A stretch of 64,000 bases of DNA from Acetispira formosa (nom. nud.) (GCA_023525915.1 CP026657.1:4240001-4304000); one strand, 5' to 3'. Counted from the first letter of the stretch, positions 35,556 through 44,816 are shown. Numbers and translations: made by a program. Notes: generated by a model from the letters alone, not told the origin.

Positions 35556-36657
35556 GTGCTTATAGATCTGAAACCCGAAGTCAAAGCTTTAAGTGACCGC
35601 CTTGCCACCCTTAGGGGGTATCTTTGACCTGGCTGGCATGAAACAGAGGCTGGCTGAGCTGGATGAAATAATGGGCCAGCCCAATTTCTGGGATGATCCC
35701 AAAGCGGCCCAGACGGTCAGTCAGGAACGCACCAAGTTGAATGACAAACTGGCCGCCTGGACCACGCTCGACAGTGAGGGCGAGGAAATATCTCTCCTGT
35801 TGGATATGGCTATGGAAGAAGATGACGAATCGCAGGAAACTGAACTGGTTCAGAAGATTCAGGCTCTGACGCGCGACCTGGATTTATATGAAGTCAAGCG
35901 GACGCTCAGCGGGCCGCATGATTCATCCAATGCCATTGTTGATATTCACGCCGGGGCCGGGGGCACGGAATCGCAGGATTGGGCCCAGATGCTGATGCGC
36001 ATGTATCTGCGCTATGCGGACCGCAACGGCTTCAAAACCCAGATTGTCGATATGCTCGATGGCGATGAGGCGGGCATTAAGAGCGTCACCTTCACCATGG
36101 CCGGCCCCTATGCTTTCGGCCTGATGCGTTCTGAGGTGGGCATTCACCGTCTGGTGCGCATATCCCCTTTCGATTCGCAGAGCCGTCGCCACACGTCATT
36201 TGCCAGCGTTTATGTAACCCCGGACGTGGATGAGGACATTGTCATTGAAATCAATGATAAAGACCTTCGCATTGATACTTATCGGGCCAGCGGGGCGGGC
36301 GGACAGCACGTCAACAAGACCAGTTCGGCTGTGCGCATCACCCACATCCCCACCGGCATAGTGGTGCAGTGTCAGGATGACAAGAGCCAGCACCGCAACA
36401 AGGATGTGGCCATGAAGGTGCTCCGGGCCCGGCTGTATCAGCAGGAAGAGGAAAAGAAAGCCGCCGAGGTCAAGAAGCTCCACGACAGCAAAAAGGAAAT
36501 AGCCTGGGGCAGCCAGATTCGTTCCTATGTGCTCCAGCCCTACCGTCTGGTCAAGGACAACCGCACCGGCCATGAAAGCGGCAACGTCGACGCCATTCTC
36601 GACGGCGACATCAGCGGCTTCGTAGAGTCATTCCTCATGCAACAAGCCAGGGCATAG
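35556..36657 (+). CDS. prfB: Peptide chain release factor 2, with programmed +1 frameshift
   Basis: RF2 recognises UGA and UAA and triggers peptide release. Translation starts at the GTG at 35556 (GAGGGAAG upstream), reads 23 codons to CTT at 35622-35624, meets an in-frame TGA at 35625-35627 and shifts +1 to continue from 35626 (join 35556..35624, 35626..36657; 367 residues). The product has the peptidyl-transferase loop GGQHVNKTSSAVR, the codon-recognition region that contains SPFDSQSRRHTSFASV, and NAIVDIHAGAGGTESQDWAQML. The coding region ends in repeat element 2, which starts right at the stop. The shift gives autoregulation: low RF2 favours frameshifting. Confidence 0.97.
35610..35628 (+). 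promoter_or_regulatory. prfB programmed frameshift site
   Basis: CTTAGGGGGTATCTTTGAC: an internal Shine-Dalgarno-like AGGGGG, three bases, then the slippery CTT-T followed by the TGA stop. This is the classic arrangement found in most bacterial prfB genes. Pausing at TGA with the internal site paired to 16S rRNA moves the ribosome one base forward. Confidence 0.95.
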
Positions 36658-36870
36658 CCCTGGACCCACGGATGCTTGCGCATCCTTCGTCTAGGTAGGC
36701 CTTCCCGTAATAGTAAGTTACGGCGGCCATCATCGTATTAAGAGCGGCGCCCCCTCCGCTTTTAACATGCGCTTCAGCCAAGGGGGCATCGCTCTTAATA
36801 CGATGACGGCCGCCGTAATTTGCTACGGGAAACCGTCACCTAGACATGGGGTCCGGGCCCTGCCCGGGGG
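36643..36870. repeat. Palindromic repeat family 2, most complete copy
   Basis: About 228 bp. The left end CCAGGGC-ATA-GCCCTGG is a hairpin, then a GGATGC/GCATCC stem, TCTAGGTAGGCCTTCCCGTA, GGCGGCCATCATCGTATTAA, a variable centre, then TTAATACGATGACGGCCGCC, TACGGGAAACC, CACCTAGACATGG and GGGCCCTGCCC at the right end. The two halves are imperfect inverted copies of each other. It overlaps the last codons of prfB and ends 6 bp before the next gene. Confidence 0.85.
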
Positions 36871-36876
36871 GGTGGT

Positions 36877-37731
36877 ATGAAAGCTTGGTTGCCTGTTTTG
36901 GTGGAGGAGTTGGCCGGAAATCCGGTGCTGGCCCTTTCCAACGTCCGCAATTTGGCCAGAGCGGCCGTCTTCAGCCGTGATGGCGATTTGCTGGCCGGAG
37001 GGCTGGGCTCACCTTCGCTTCAGGCCCAGGCCGCCGAGGAAGCCCGCCTCATTGCTCCCGGGGAATGCCGTCTTCTGACCGAACCCAGCCACCTGACTCT
37101 GGAATGCCTCTCATCTGATGATGATGTCGCAGGATTCTGGAAAACCGCTCTTCAGAATCAGGAGGGGGCCTGGGCCTCCTGGCTTCTGACCATGCCCATG
37201 ATTGAGGACGGCACCCTGAAAATGGCCCGCCACCTTCTGAGCGCTTTCGGTCCCTGGACCACCCCGCGAATGCCGGAGGAACTGGCCGACCAGTGGTCCC
37301 TTCTGCCGCTTAAGGCCGGGCTGGGCCGCCTGTTCATTCTGGGCGACGACGCCCTGGCTCTGGAGACGGCCGCCCTGGCCGCCCGCACCGGACTCACCGT
37401 CACCTGGATCTCCGCCGAGCCGCAGGACGGGCCGGATCTTGAAGAAGCTCTGAATATCGGTGATTTCGATTACCGGCGTATCAATAGCTGGGAGTCGCTG
37501 GCTCTTGATGAACTGGGTTCCTGGGGCCTGAAAGAGGGGGTGCGCCTTTTGGTGACCACTTCCCATCACGAGTCTTTCCTTGAGCCGCTCAAGGACGCAC
37601 GGCTGGCCTGGCTGGCCCTTTCCGGTGAGGCGGAGGGCTGTGACGGCTGTGTCCCGGCCGGCCTTTTCCCCAAAGCCGTCACCACTTCCCAGAAAGCTTT
37701 GGGCCTGGTGGCCCAAATGCTGGGTAAATAA
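36877..37731 (+). CDS. XdhC/CoxI-like protein, divergent
   Basis: 284 residues. The C-terminal two thirds resemble XdhC: a Rossmann segment (GRLFILGDDALALETAALAARTGLTVTWIS), a stretch ending LLVTTSHHESFLEPLKDARLAWLALSGEAEG and the final PAGLFPKAVTTSQKALGLVAQML, which parallels the closing P-x-G-L ... P ... A-x-S-I-x-A-E-I of the family. XdhC proteins bring sulfurated molybdenum cofactor to xanthine dehydrogenase-like enzymes. The N-terminal domain (residues 1-140) is not recognised, and the TH-x-H motif is altered to TTSHHES. No molybdoenzyme gene is adjacent. Only moderately sure. Confidence 0.5.
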   Translation: MKAWLPVLVEELAGNPVLALSNVRNLARAAVFSRDGDLLAGGLGSPSLQAQAAEEARLIAPGECRLLTEPSHLTLECLSSDDDVAGFWKTALQNQEGAWASWLLTMPMIEDGTLKMARHLLSAFGPWTTPRMPEELADQWSLLPLKAGLGRLFILGDDALALETAALAARTGLTVTWISAEPQDGPDLEEALNIGDFDYRRINSWESLALDELGSWGLKEGVRLLVTTSHHESFLEPLKDARLAWLALSGEAEGCDGCVPAGLFPKAVTTSQKALGLVAQMLGK

Positions 37732-37744
37732 TTTCATTCGACGA

Positions 37745-37775
37745 CTGCCGGAACAAGCTCGTTCCGGCAGTTTTT
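37745..37775 (+). terminator. Rho-independent terminator after XdhC-like gene
   Basis: CTGCCGGAAC and GTTCCGGCAG form a perfect 10-bp stem around AAGCTC, followed at once by TTTTT. It closes the upstream transcription unit before the type III locus. Confidence 0.92.
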
Positions 37776-37851
37776 GTTCCGTCCCCTCCCACATTCCAAT
37801 CTAACTTTTCTTGACGGATTCAACACTTATAGGCTAACATAAACCGCGATA

Positions 37852-37901
37852 GTTGGCAGTTGGAGCTATTCGCCAACAATGTTGGCGTCGAGTGTGCCAA
37901 C
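37852..37901 (+). promoter_or_regulatory. Upstream activator sites of effector operon
   Basis: Three related sites: GTTGGCAG at 37852-37859, the perfect palindrome CGCCAAC-AAT-GTTGGCG at 37871-37887, and GTGCCAAC at 37894-37901. They lie 60-110 bp upstream of the sigma-54 promoter at 37961. The same GTTGGCA words precede the sigma-54 promoter of the translocator operon. They fit binding sites for a dimeric Fis-type activator. Confidence 0.6.
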
Positions 37902-37960
37902 GCTTTTCCTTTTAAAGATTTTACACTAATAATTTCATATATATACAAGTGCAAAGACCA

Positions 37961-37977
37961 TTGGCCTGAACCTTGCT
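37961..37977 (+). promoter_or_regulatory. Sigma-54 promoter of chaperone-effector operon
   Basis: TTGGCCTGAACCTTGCT: GG (37963-37964) and GC (37975-37976) are exactly 10 nt apart and TTGCT is consensus; the AC after TGGC is replaced by CT. The chaperone ATG is 62 nt downstream. The translocator operon has an almost identical element (TTGGCCCGCCCCTTGCT). Confidence 0.7.
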
Positions 37978-38038
37978 CAATAGATATTTTGAAAATAACC
38001 GAAAGGCCTGGACCAGGCCTGACTGGAAAGGTGTTAAT

Positions 38039-38623
38039 ATGACCGCTTTAAATTTACTGAAAACCTGGCTGAATGAAAACGCACTGCCCGGATGGTCCAT
38101 GCCTGATCAGGAGGGCGCTGTTCGCGGAACGCTGTCTTCCGGGTTGATCATCAATCTGGAAGCGGATGACAGTGATTATGTTTATGCCTGGATTGATCTG
38201 ATGTCTCTTCAGGCTTCAGGGGCCGAGACTGTTAAAACTGTCCTTTGGCTGGCGGCTGAAGCAAACATGCCAGGCATATTGCCCGCCGGGCTTCGCCTGG
38301 CCGCGTCAGAAGAAGCCGGAACGGTCATCCTGACCGGCCAGTTTGAGGCCGCTAAATTGGATAAATCCGCTTTTCAGTCAGCCTTGGCTGAAATGGATTA
38401 TGAAGGGAGCCGCCTGGCGGCTCAAATCGAAGAGGCCGTGCGGGATATTTCTCCCGGTTCCAGTGACGAGGCGGAAAATGACGAAGTGCTGACCTGGTAC
38501 CTCAATGAACTGATGGGCCAGGCACCGTCCGGGTTGTATGAGGGCGGGAGTGACCGGCCTGAGCTGCTGAATGACAAAGACGATCTGCTTCGCCCCCAGT
38601 TTCAGGCTCCCATTCGCGGTTGA
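38039..38623 (+). CDS. Class I (CesT-like) T3SS chaperone
   Basis: 194 residues. The N-terminal 130 residues have the class I chaperone outline: helix 1 (ALNLLKTWLNENALPGW), a beta-sheet (GTLSSGLIINLEADDSDYVYAWIDLMSL), a short helix, further strands (GTVILTGQFEAAKLD) and helix 3 (SAFQSALAEMDYEGSRLAAQIEEAVRDI). It is acidic with a disordered tail, and lies 17 bp before a very large candidate effector, the usual chaperone-substrate arrangement (compare DspF/DspE). The ATG at 38039 has AAAGGTG upstream; the frame opens earlier but would start before the transcription start. The chaperone call is by structure pattern and position. Confidence 0.65.
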   Translation: MTALNLLKTWLNENALPGWSMPDQEGAVRGTLSSGLIINLEADDSDYVYAWIDLMSLQASGAETVKTVLWLAAEANMPGILPAGLRLAASEEAGTVILTGQFEAAKLDKSAFQSALAEMDYEGSRLAAQIEEAVRDISPGSSDEAENDEVLTWYLNELMGQAPSGLYEGGSDRPELLNDKDDLLRPQFQAPIRG

Positions 38624-38640
38624 AATACGGAGGTTTTACT

Positions 38641-41600
38641 ATGTGGCCAACAGTTAAAGGCACAGGTCCGAAAACCGGCCCTTCCCCGGCCGATTCTTCC
38701 TCCTCCCGTCCCACGGATGGCGCGGCTCCTTCACGGTCCGGCTCCAGTCTGGCTGTCAAGCACAGCCTGAAGCAGGGCGCCGCCCGCCCGGCCGCTCAAC
38801 AGGTTGTGGCCGCCCCCTACCAGGCGGCCGTTTCCGGCCTGAAGCTGGATGTGGCGATCAGTGGGGCCGGATTGTTCCGGTCAGGCCAAGCCGCGTCCGG
38901 GCTGGCCCGCGAAATCACGGATTTCGCGGCCGGCTGCCTGGATCGCGGCCGGGAACTCACCGCCGATGAATACAGCTCCGCTATGAACGAACTGGCCCGC
39001 TTTGAGGCCGCCGCCCGGACCCTCAACGGCGCGGGCGATGAAGGTCGGCGCGACCTGAAACAGCTTGTGGCCGCCTCCGCTGTGGCCCTGTTCATGCTCA
39101 CGGCCCTCAACACCCTTGATCCCGCCGCGAGCACGGAAAGTTGTGCGGCTGTAGGCAACGCTATCAGATGTTTGGCTTCCGCCGACGGGCGAAAAAACAT
39201 AACCGCCGCTGCTGAAGCCCTCTCGACTCTACTGCCGCCGGACGCGCAGCTTCCGGCTCTGAATGATCTGGTCGACCTGAAACTGTCGGCCGTCTCCGAG
39301 GCGGCTTCACTGGAGGCGGCCCTGCCGCTGGAGGTAACGGTTGCTGACGTTCTGAACGGGACGGCTGTTCTTGAGGCCGCGCTGGAAAAGTGCGGTCAAG
39401 CCCTGTCCAGGACCGGCTCGTCACCTTTGGCCGGTCACTTTTGTGAGCCGCAGTCCAGGGCGTTGAGTCTTTTTGAAAATCGCGCTCAGGCTCTGAAAGA
39501 CGAGGCCGATCATGATGTCCGGCAGCGTTTCGACCTGGCCCTGGCGGCGGTCAACGCGGCCGGGAACCATGAGGAGCTGAATGAAGCGTTGCGGACCGGG
39601 CTTCAGCAAATGAAGGATTTACCGGGCTGGCTTCAGCCGCCCGAAGGTTATGGCGAAGCGCTCCACTCGGCTGCCGTGGTCAAAAATGCGTGCCTGCAAA
39701 TAAGCACGACTCTGCCGGATGATTTCCATCTCAGCCAGGCCGGAATCAGTCTGTCCACAGCCGAGGAACTGGCCTGTGCGACTATGGATCTTCTGGGCGA
39801 CAAGCTGTCTGAAGAAGGTCGTCTGGCCCTCAATGAAGCTTTGGGAGACCTGGATTCGGCCATTAGCGAGCGCCGGGCCGCGGCTTCAGCCCCCGTGCGG
39901 GAGCATCTGGCCGGGCTGACTGAAAGTTTGGCGGAAATAGCCGATCAGGCCGCCATCCTGACCGCCGACGGCCGTCTGCCGCTGGCCGGTGAGGTGGCCG
40001 ACCTCAACGGCCGACTGGAAGCCCTGAAGCTGGAAATAGACGAGGCCCTCTCGGATGGAGCTGTCGATGCCGGTAATCATAAACTATGGAGCGACCGTTT
40101 CGGTGAGGAAGACCGGGCCCTGTGGCAGGGCAGCCTGAGAAGCCTGGCCGCCCGCGTGGAGGGAGCGAAGCTGGCCGCCACCCTGGAAGGGGCCTTGACC
40201 GGCCTGCGGGAAGCCGCCTCCGGCGGACGCACTTATGGGGTTATTGAAGCCGTCATCAGCCGGATGCCGGACGCTGAATCGCAACGCCGTGAGCTGCTTC
40301 TGACCCGGCTGGGTGAGTTTTCCACTGAAAATTTTACTGCTCTGAAGGGCCGTCTGGACGCGCTTCTGAATCAGCCTCCCGGATCGGTTATGTCCGCGCC
40401 GCGTACGGCCCAATCCATGCGGTTGATCGCCCGTGATGCGGAAAGGCTATTGAGCGCGGAAGACCGCGCCCGCTTCCGCGAAAACTTCAGCGCGGCAGAG
40501 GCGGCCCTGAAAGAATCCTGTGCGAAGAGGGCTTTGGGCGGCGATGAATTCAAGGCGCTGGTCAAGGCTATGGACGGGCAGATGGTGCCCCGGCAGGGGC
40601 TTGAACTTCTATTGAAAGCCGGTTGGAGCAGCCCGGCTTTGATCGCCAGGCTGACCGATCAAACCTTCAGCGGCCTGACTCCCGCCGCCATGACCGACCT
40701 TTTGAAGACCATCGGCCGGGGTTTGGCGGAAGAGGCAGGCTCATCCGGCCGTCAGGCGGCCATGGAAGCCGTCGATAGTCTGTTGGGGCCGGAACATTCT
40801 CTTGACAATGCCGCGCTGGCCGCCAAGCTGGCCCTTGCGCCGCCGGAGGAAAGGGAGGCTGTAACCGTCGCCCACCAGGCCGACCGGAACAGACGGGCGC
40901 TCTTTGATCGCCTCAAAGAAAACAGCCTTGGCCGGGTCGCCCTGAAAAACGCGGCTATCGATTCCCATGACGGCCTGAGTGAATCTTTTCTGCGCAAGCT
41001 GGTTCTTGGCCATGATGAACATTATGATGATCTGGATATTTATCTTCTCAACTGCTATTGGGATCGTTATAAGGAACGCCATGGCGGCAACGACACTGAG
41101 GAACTGAGAACCCGCTTTATCGCTCGGGCTGAAATCGGCGGCAGACGCGGCCTCGACGCGGCCAACTTCCACAGTTACTTGAGCCTTGGCGGCGGCTGCG
41201 CCCAGGTGGCCCGCAAAGCGGGCCGGGTCAGTCGGGGCCTGACTTTCTTTAATCGACGCATGGACCGCAAAATAAACCAGGCCGCCGATCGGGACGGCTC
41301 CTGGAACATCGACCGCATGATATCGGTCATGCGGAACAGGATAGCCGCCTCCGCCCCGCCGCGCATCGATCTGGCCGCAAGCGCCCCTGGCAGCGGTGAG
41401 GCGCGCAACCTGGATGTGGCCCGCCGGGATAATCCTGGCTGGCAGGGAGACGCTGAAAGCCGGGCCGTGCTCATTAAACAGGGAGCGCTGGTGGACGGCC
41501 ACCTCTTTGCAGGGCGGGTGCGCGGCCGGGACACGGCCGCCATGACCCTGGCCCTCACCAGCCTCCTGGCCCCGCGCCGTGAGGGCGCTTTTACCGCCGA

Positions 41601-43770
41601 AGACGCGGCGCGTCTGGCGGGTGAATTCAAGAATTTGAAGATCCAGCGTCACCTCCGGTTGGATTCTCTGGAGGGCGGGTCTTTGGGGTCTGGTCTGTCC
41701 AGTGATGCGGGCGGGCGCGAGTATCGGACGCTATTGAGGGAAATGAAAGCGCGGTCAGTTAAGCTGGCGGCTTCGCCCGGCCTTCAGAGCGCGGTGGACG
41801 AATTTAACGAGACAGCTCAAAAGCTGTTAACATTCATGGAAGACAACGGGCTGATGAATAAAAGCCGCCTGATTTTAGGTGCGGCGGCCCTCCCGGACGG
41901 GACCGGCGGGCAGGCCGACCTTCAGCGGCTGGCGGCGAAATGCGGTGTCAGCCAGACGGCGGCGGCCGACCTTGGCCGGACTTATGGCCGGGAGCGCGGC
42001 CGGATCTGTGAGGAAGTCCGGCAGGTTAGCCAAGAGATGTCTCTGGTCCGCCGTGAGGCGGCCAGCCGGGTAACTCCCCGGACATCTGAAGACCTGCGGA
42101 TATTGAACAACATGATCGGCCTGGCCATTCTTCAGAGCTTCCGTGATGCCGGCGGCCCGCGCGACGGCCTGACCCTGGAACGCTGGCTGACCGGCCTGCC
42201 TTTAACTTCGGACGCGCTGCGCGCCAGGCCGGAATTTGAAGCCATTGCGGCCAAAATGACGGCCAAAGGAATTGAGCCGGAGTTGGCCCGGACCTGTGTC
42301 GAATCGACCCTGATGAACCCCAGCCGTTTGCAGCTCGTCGATGGCCTGAGATCTCTCGGCCGCTATCATGGCGGCAGCCGCCGGGACATCAAGATGCGCC
42401 ATGCGGCTTTCAGGCAGTGGCACAACCAGACCCCCGGCCAGCGCAAGGCGGCCCTGTCGGCCACCATCAAACGCGGCCTGGGACAACTGGAGGGCGGCGA
42501 CGCACTGACCGTCAACCGCCGCCTGTCGTTAAATTTCACTACTGATCCGGTGGCTGTCATTAAGTCGATTCCCGGCGGACCGGCCGGGGTGGTGCTGGCG
42601 GGCAACCTGGCCCTTTCCAACGGCATGTCACTGGTTAAACTGCCGAACGGCGGGGTGAAAGCTTGTCTGGACGCCAAAGCGGCGGCCAGCCTCACGGGCG
42701 TGCTGGCCGGGCTTGGTAAAATCGGTATGGTCAATTTAACGGCGGCCGGTAATGTTTCCAGCGGACTCAGCCTCACTTTCGCCAATGCCGATGACTGCGC
42801 CGAGTTCATGGGCGCGGTTCTGGCCAGGATCGAAGTGACGCCCGCCCTTCTGGCTAAATGCCGGGACGTGGAGAGCTTCCATCAGGGCGGCGGCGGCCTC
42901 ATCGCCGGGGCCGGGATCACCTATACCCAACCCCTCACCGGTGACTTGGGAGAGGGTGCGGTAGCCTCTCTGGCCAGTATGCTGGAACCGACCATCTCGG
43001 CCAGCGGCACGGTGGCCCTGACCGGTTTCAGGCGTTCCGCCGTCAACCTCCAGGCCGACACCAAAACTGTGGTGGCCGGGGCTACCTTTACGGCCTCGGT
43101 TTCGGCCGGAGTTCAATTGAACAGAGATCCTGGGATCACCATACGCGCCAAAAGTTCCAAACGGCCTCCTGACGCGACTGTCGGGCCTCAGGCCGGTTTT
43201 GAGCGCGGGCGGGTCGATGGCGGACGCGGCCGGTTCTCGGCCGGGGCCGAGGTTGATCTCCGCCAGATGGAGGCGGAGGTTTCAGCCTCATATTCCGCCG
43301 GTCACACCCAACTCACCCGGACCACGGCTGACGGCCTCCGCCTCAAAGGCGTCAGTCGCAACCTGACCGCCGTATTCACCAAGGACGGCGATGGGAACGT
43401 CAACCGGGCCAAAGTGGATGATTTCTGCCGCCGGGCTGGTTTGTCGAACGAAACAGCCGACAGAATAGTGCGCCAGATCGATCAGTCCGACAGCGATGAA
43501 CTGACTCTGACCCTGACCAGGGAGCTTGCGCCGGATGTGGTGGAAAAGGCCAATGCCGTTCGACCCGGCCAGAAATTCGAACTGCCGGTAATACTGGACA
43601 GCGGCGATTTCCGTCCGGCCAGGCTGGAGCTGAAGCCCGCGTCGGGCGGCGGCAATTCACTGACTGACGCTCTTATCGGAACGGCCGGGCTCACCTTTTC
43701 CTTCAATGCCGCTGAGACGGTTTTCGTGACCAGAAGCGGGGGAAGGGCGGTCGAAATCTTTCTGGATTGA
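38641..43770 (+). CDS. Giant putative T3SS effector (AvrE/DspE-like architecture)
   Basis: 1709 residues, probably secreted. The first 60 residues are Ser/Pro/Gly-rich and polar (KTGPSPADSSSSRPTDG), as type III signals are, with no Sec signal. Residues about 60-1290 are Ala/Leu-rich helices without recognised catalytic motifs. From about 1290 to the end it turns beta-rich, with alternating strands and many Gly (TAAGNVSSGLSLTFANADDCAEFM, GAGITYTQPLTGDL, RFSAGAEVDLRQMEAEVSASYSAG), resembling the porin-like C-terminus of AvrE/DspE effectors, which are similar in size and also have a class I chaperone. The ATG at 38641 follows GGAGG at 7 nt. The AvrE link is inference from architecture; a translocated pore or scaffold is plausible. 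Confidence 0.6.
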   Translation: MWPTVKGTGPKTGPSPADSSSSRPTDGAAPSRSGSSLAVKHSLKQGAARPAAQQVVAAPYQAAVSGLKLDVAISGAGLFRSGQAASGLAREITDFAAGCLDRGRELTADEYSSAMNELARFEAAARTLNGAGDEGRRDLKQLVAASAVALFMLTALNTLDPAASTESCAAVGNAIRCLASADGRKNITAAAEALSTLLPPDAQLPALNDLVDLKLSAVSEAASLEAALPLEVTVADVLNGTAVLEAALEKCGQALSRTGSSPLAGHFCEPQSRALSLFENRAQALKDEADHDVRQRFDLALAAVNAAGNHEELNEALRTGLQQMKDLPGWLQPPEGYGEALHSAAVVKNACLQISTTLPDDFHLSQAGISLSTAEELACATMDLLGDKLSEEGRLALNEALGDLDSAISERRAAASAPVREHLAGLTESLAEIADQAAILTADGRLPLAGEVADLNGRLEALKLEIDEALSDGAVDAGNHKLWSDRFGEEDRALWQGSLRSLAARVEGAKLAATLEGALTGLREAASGGRTYGVIEAVISRMPDAESQRRELLLTRLGEFSTENFTALKGRLDALLNQPPGSVMSAPRTAQSMRLIARDAERLLSAEDRARFRENFSAAEAALKESCAKRALGGDEFKALVKAMDGQMVPRQGLELLLKAGWSSPALIARLTDQTFSGLTPAAMTDLLKTIGRGLAEEAGSSGRQAAMEAVDSLLGPEHSLDNAALAAKLALAPPEEREAVTVAHQADRNRRALFDRLKENSLGRVALKNAAIDSHDGLSESFLRKLVLGHDEHYDDLDIYLLNCYWDRYKERHGGNDTEELRTRFIARAEIGGRRGLDAANFHSYLSLGGGCAQVARKAGRVSRGLTFFNRRMDRKINQAADRDGSWNIDRMISVMRNRIAASAPPRIDLAASAPGSGEARNLDVARRDNPGWQGDAESRAVLIKQGALVDGHLFAGRVRGRDTAAMTLALTSLLAPRREGAFTAEDAARLAGEFKNLKIQRHLRLDSLEGGSLGSGLSSDAGGREYRTLLREMKARSVKLAASPGLQSAVDEFNETAQKLLTFMEDNGLMNKSRLILGAAALPDGTGGQADLQRLAAKCGVSQTAAADLGRTYGRERGRICEEVRQVSQEMSLVRREAASRVTPRTSEDLRILNNMIGLAILQSFRDAGGPRDGLTLERWLTGLPLTSDALRARPEFEAIAAKMTAKGIEPELARTCVESTLMNPSRLQLVDGLRSLGRYHGGSRRDIKMRHAAFRQWHNQTPGQRKAALSATIKRGLGQLEGGDALTVNRRLSLNFTTDPVAVIKSIPGGPAGVVLAGNLALSNGMSLVKLPNGGVKACLDAKAAASLTGVLAGLGKIGMVNLTAAGNVSSGLSLTFANADDCAEFMGAVLARIEVTPALLAKCRDVESFHQGGGGLIAGAGITYTQPLTGDLGEGAVASLASMLEPTISASGTVALTGFRRSAVNLQADTKTVVAGATFTASVSAGVQLNRDPGITIRAKSSKRPPDATVGPQAGFERGRVDGGRGRFSAGAEVDLRQMEAEVSASYSAGHTQLTRTTADGLRLKGVSRNLTAVFTKDGDGNVNRAKVDDFCRRAGLSNETADRIVRQIDQSDSDELTLTLTRELAPDVVEKANAVRPGQKFELPVILDSGDFRPARLELKPASGGGNSLTDALIGTAGLTFSFNAAETVFVTRSGGRAVEIFLD

Positions 43771-43851
43771 TTTTTTTGTCAGTGCGCGCCAATCTCTCGT
43801 TAACAGGCTGGACGCCAATGTTATGATTGAGTAAAAGCGTGTGACCGCCGC

Positions 43852-43978
43852 CGGGAGAAATGTTTTTGCCCGGTTCCGTTCCGGGGGTCTTTAGTCACGG
43901 AACCGGGCAAAAACATTTCTCCCGGCGGCTGCCTGGTCGGCTTTCTCAAGGGCTGGAAAGTATGCATAGATGAGCGGG
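43852..43978. repeat. Composite hairpin repeat (family 1): perfect B hairpin plus linker
   Basis: Arms GCCGCCGGGAGAAATGTTTT... TGCCCGGTTCCGT and the exact complement surround the loop TCCGGGGGTCTTTAGTC. The full linker follows: GGCTGCCTGGTCGGCTTTCT ... GCTGGAAAGTATGCATAGAT. The A hairpin that should come next is missing; repeat family 3 follows instead. It lies 80 bp after the effector stop and may terminate it. Confidence 0.88.
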
Positions 43979-43990
43979 AGCTGACCGAGG

Positions 43991-44083
43991 TCGAGCCGGG
44001 ATGGCGAGACGGAGCGCCAGCGGCTGGTTTTGAAGCCGAAGCGGTAACTCGCTTAGCAAAAACCACGCTATTTGCTAAGCGGA
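43991..44083. repeat. Repeat family 3 copy upstream of sctP
   Basis: GGCGAGACGGAGCGCCAGCG, GGTTTTGAAGCCGAAGCGG and the terminator-like hairpin GCTTAGCAAAAA / TTTGCTAAGC (44051-44080). It is the reverse complement of the copy at 26447-26534 with a few differences. Confidence 0.75.
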
Positions 44084-44201
44084 GAGGCCGCAAGTTCAAG
44101 GGGCATAATTAAAATCGCTAAAAGGCCAGTCAACAACATATGTTGGAATATCAGTGGAGTTGTGATATTAATATAAAATCCGCATTTTGGGGGAACGGCC
44201 G

Positions 44202-44816
44202 ATGACTATGAAAGTCGGGATGGATACGTCTATAGCTGGCACGGCTGAAAGAAATGAAGAATCTCTCGGCCGTCCCTCCGCTCAAGACGAAGACCGTTTC
44301 AAATCACTATATAAACAGGATAATGAAGCTGGCGGTTCGTCTTCAGACGATTCCGGCGACAGCGGTGAGGAGCAATCAGCTTCCAGCCTTTCCAGCCTGA
44401 TGAGCGGCCTTTTAAACGGCCGCCCGGCCGCCTCTGATGCGGTGGTGCCGACTGCTCCAGCGGCCGGGGCGGCTGACCCTGGCGAATTGGTGGAAACGCT
44501 GGTCAGCCGGATTCTGGTGTCGGACCCGGCGCATTCAAATCAGCCCGAAGTGCGGCTGCTCCTACAGAACAGTGTGCTCAGTGATACAGAAATAAGCCTG
44601 ACCCGCAGCCAGGACGGCCTTTTAACAGTCCAGATATTCAGTGGTGAGGAAAGTTCACGCCAGACTCTGGTGGCGGCTCGCCAGCGGCTCCAGGAAAGGC
44701 TGGAAGCGCACGAAAATGGCGCGGTTAGGATTGTGATCGAAAAGAACGAACCGCGCGACACCTCCGACGGCCGCTCCAGAGGGCTGGTGGACTCTCAGGG
44801 AATTGATGATGAATAA
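44202..44816 (+). CDS. sctP: T3SS needle-length/export-switch protein SctP (HrpP-like)
   Basis: 204 residues. Residues 1-95 are polar and disordered, rich in Ser/Asp/Glu. Residues about 96-185 form the conserved C-terminal substrate-switch domain (LVETLVSRILVSDPAHSNQPEVRLLLQNSVLSDTEISLTRSQDGLLTVQIFSG... ARQRLQERLEAHENGAVRIVIEK), as in HrpP/YscP and flagellar FliK. It sets needle length and switches export specificity at SctU. It lies directly before sctQ and overlaps it. The ATG at 44202 has GGGGGAA upstream. Confidence 0.8.
   Translation: MTMKVGMDTSIAGTAERNEESLGRPSAQDEDRFKSLYKQDNEAGGSSSDDSGDSGEEQSASSLSSLMSGLLNGRPAASDAVVPTAPAAGAADPGELVETLVSRILVSDPAHSNQPEVRLLLQNSVLSDTEISLTRSQDGLLTVQIFSGEESSRQTLVAARQRLQERLEAHENGAVRIVIEKNEPRDTSDGRSRGLVDSQGIDDE

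Noticed and set aside
40741..41652. 303-codon minus-strand open frame inside the giant effector gene
   Set aside because: High-GC third positions of the sense gene create long antisense frames; no credible start or domain.
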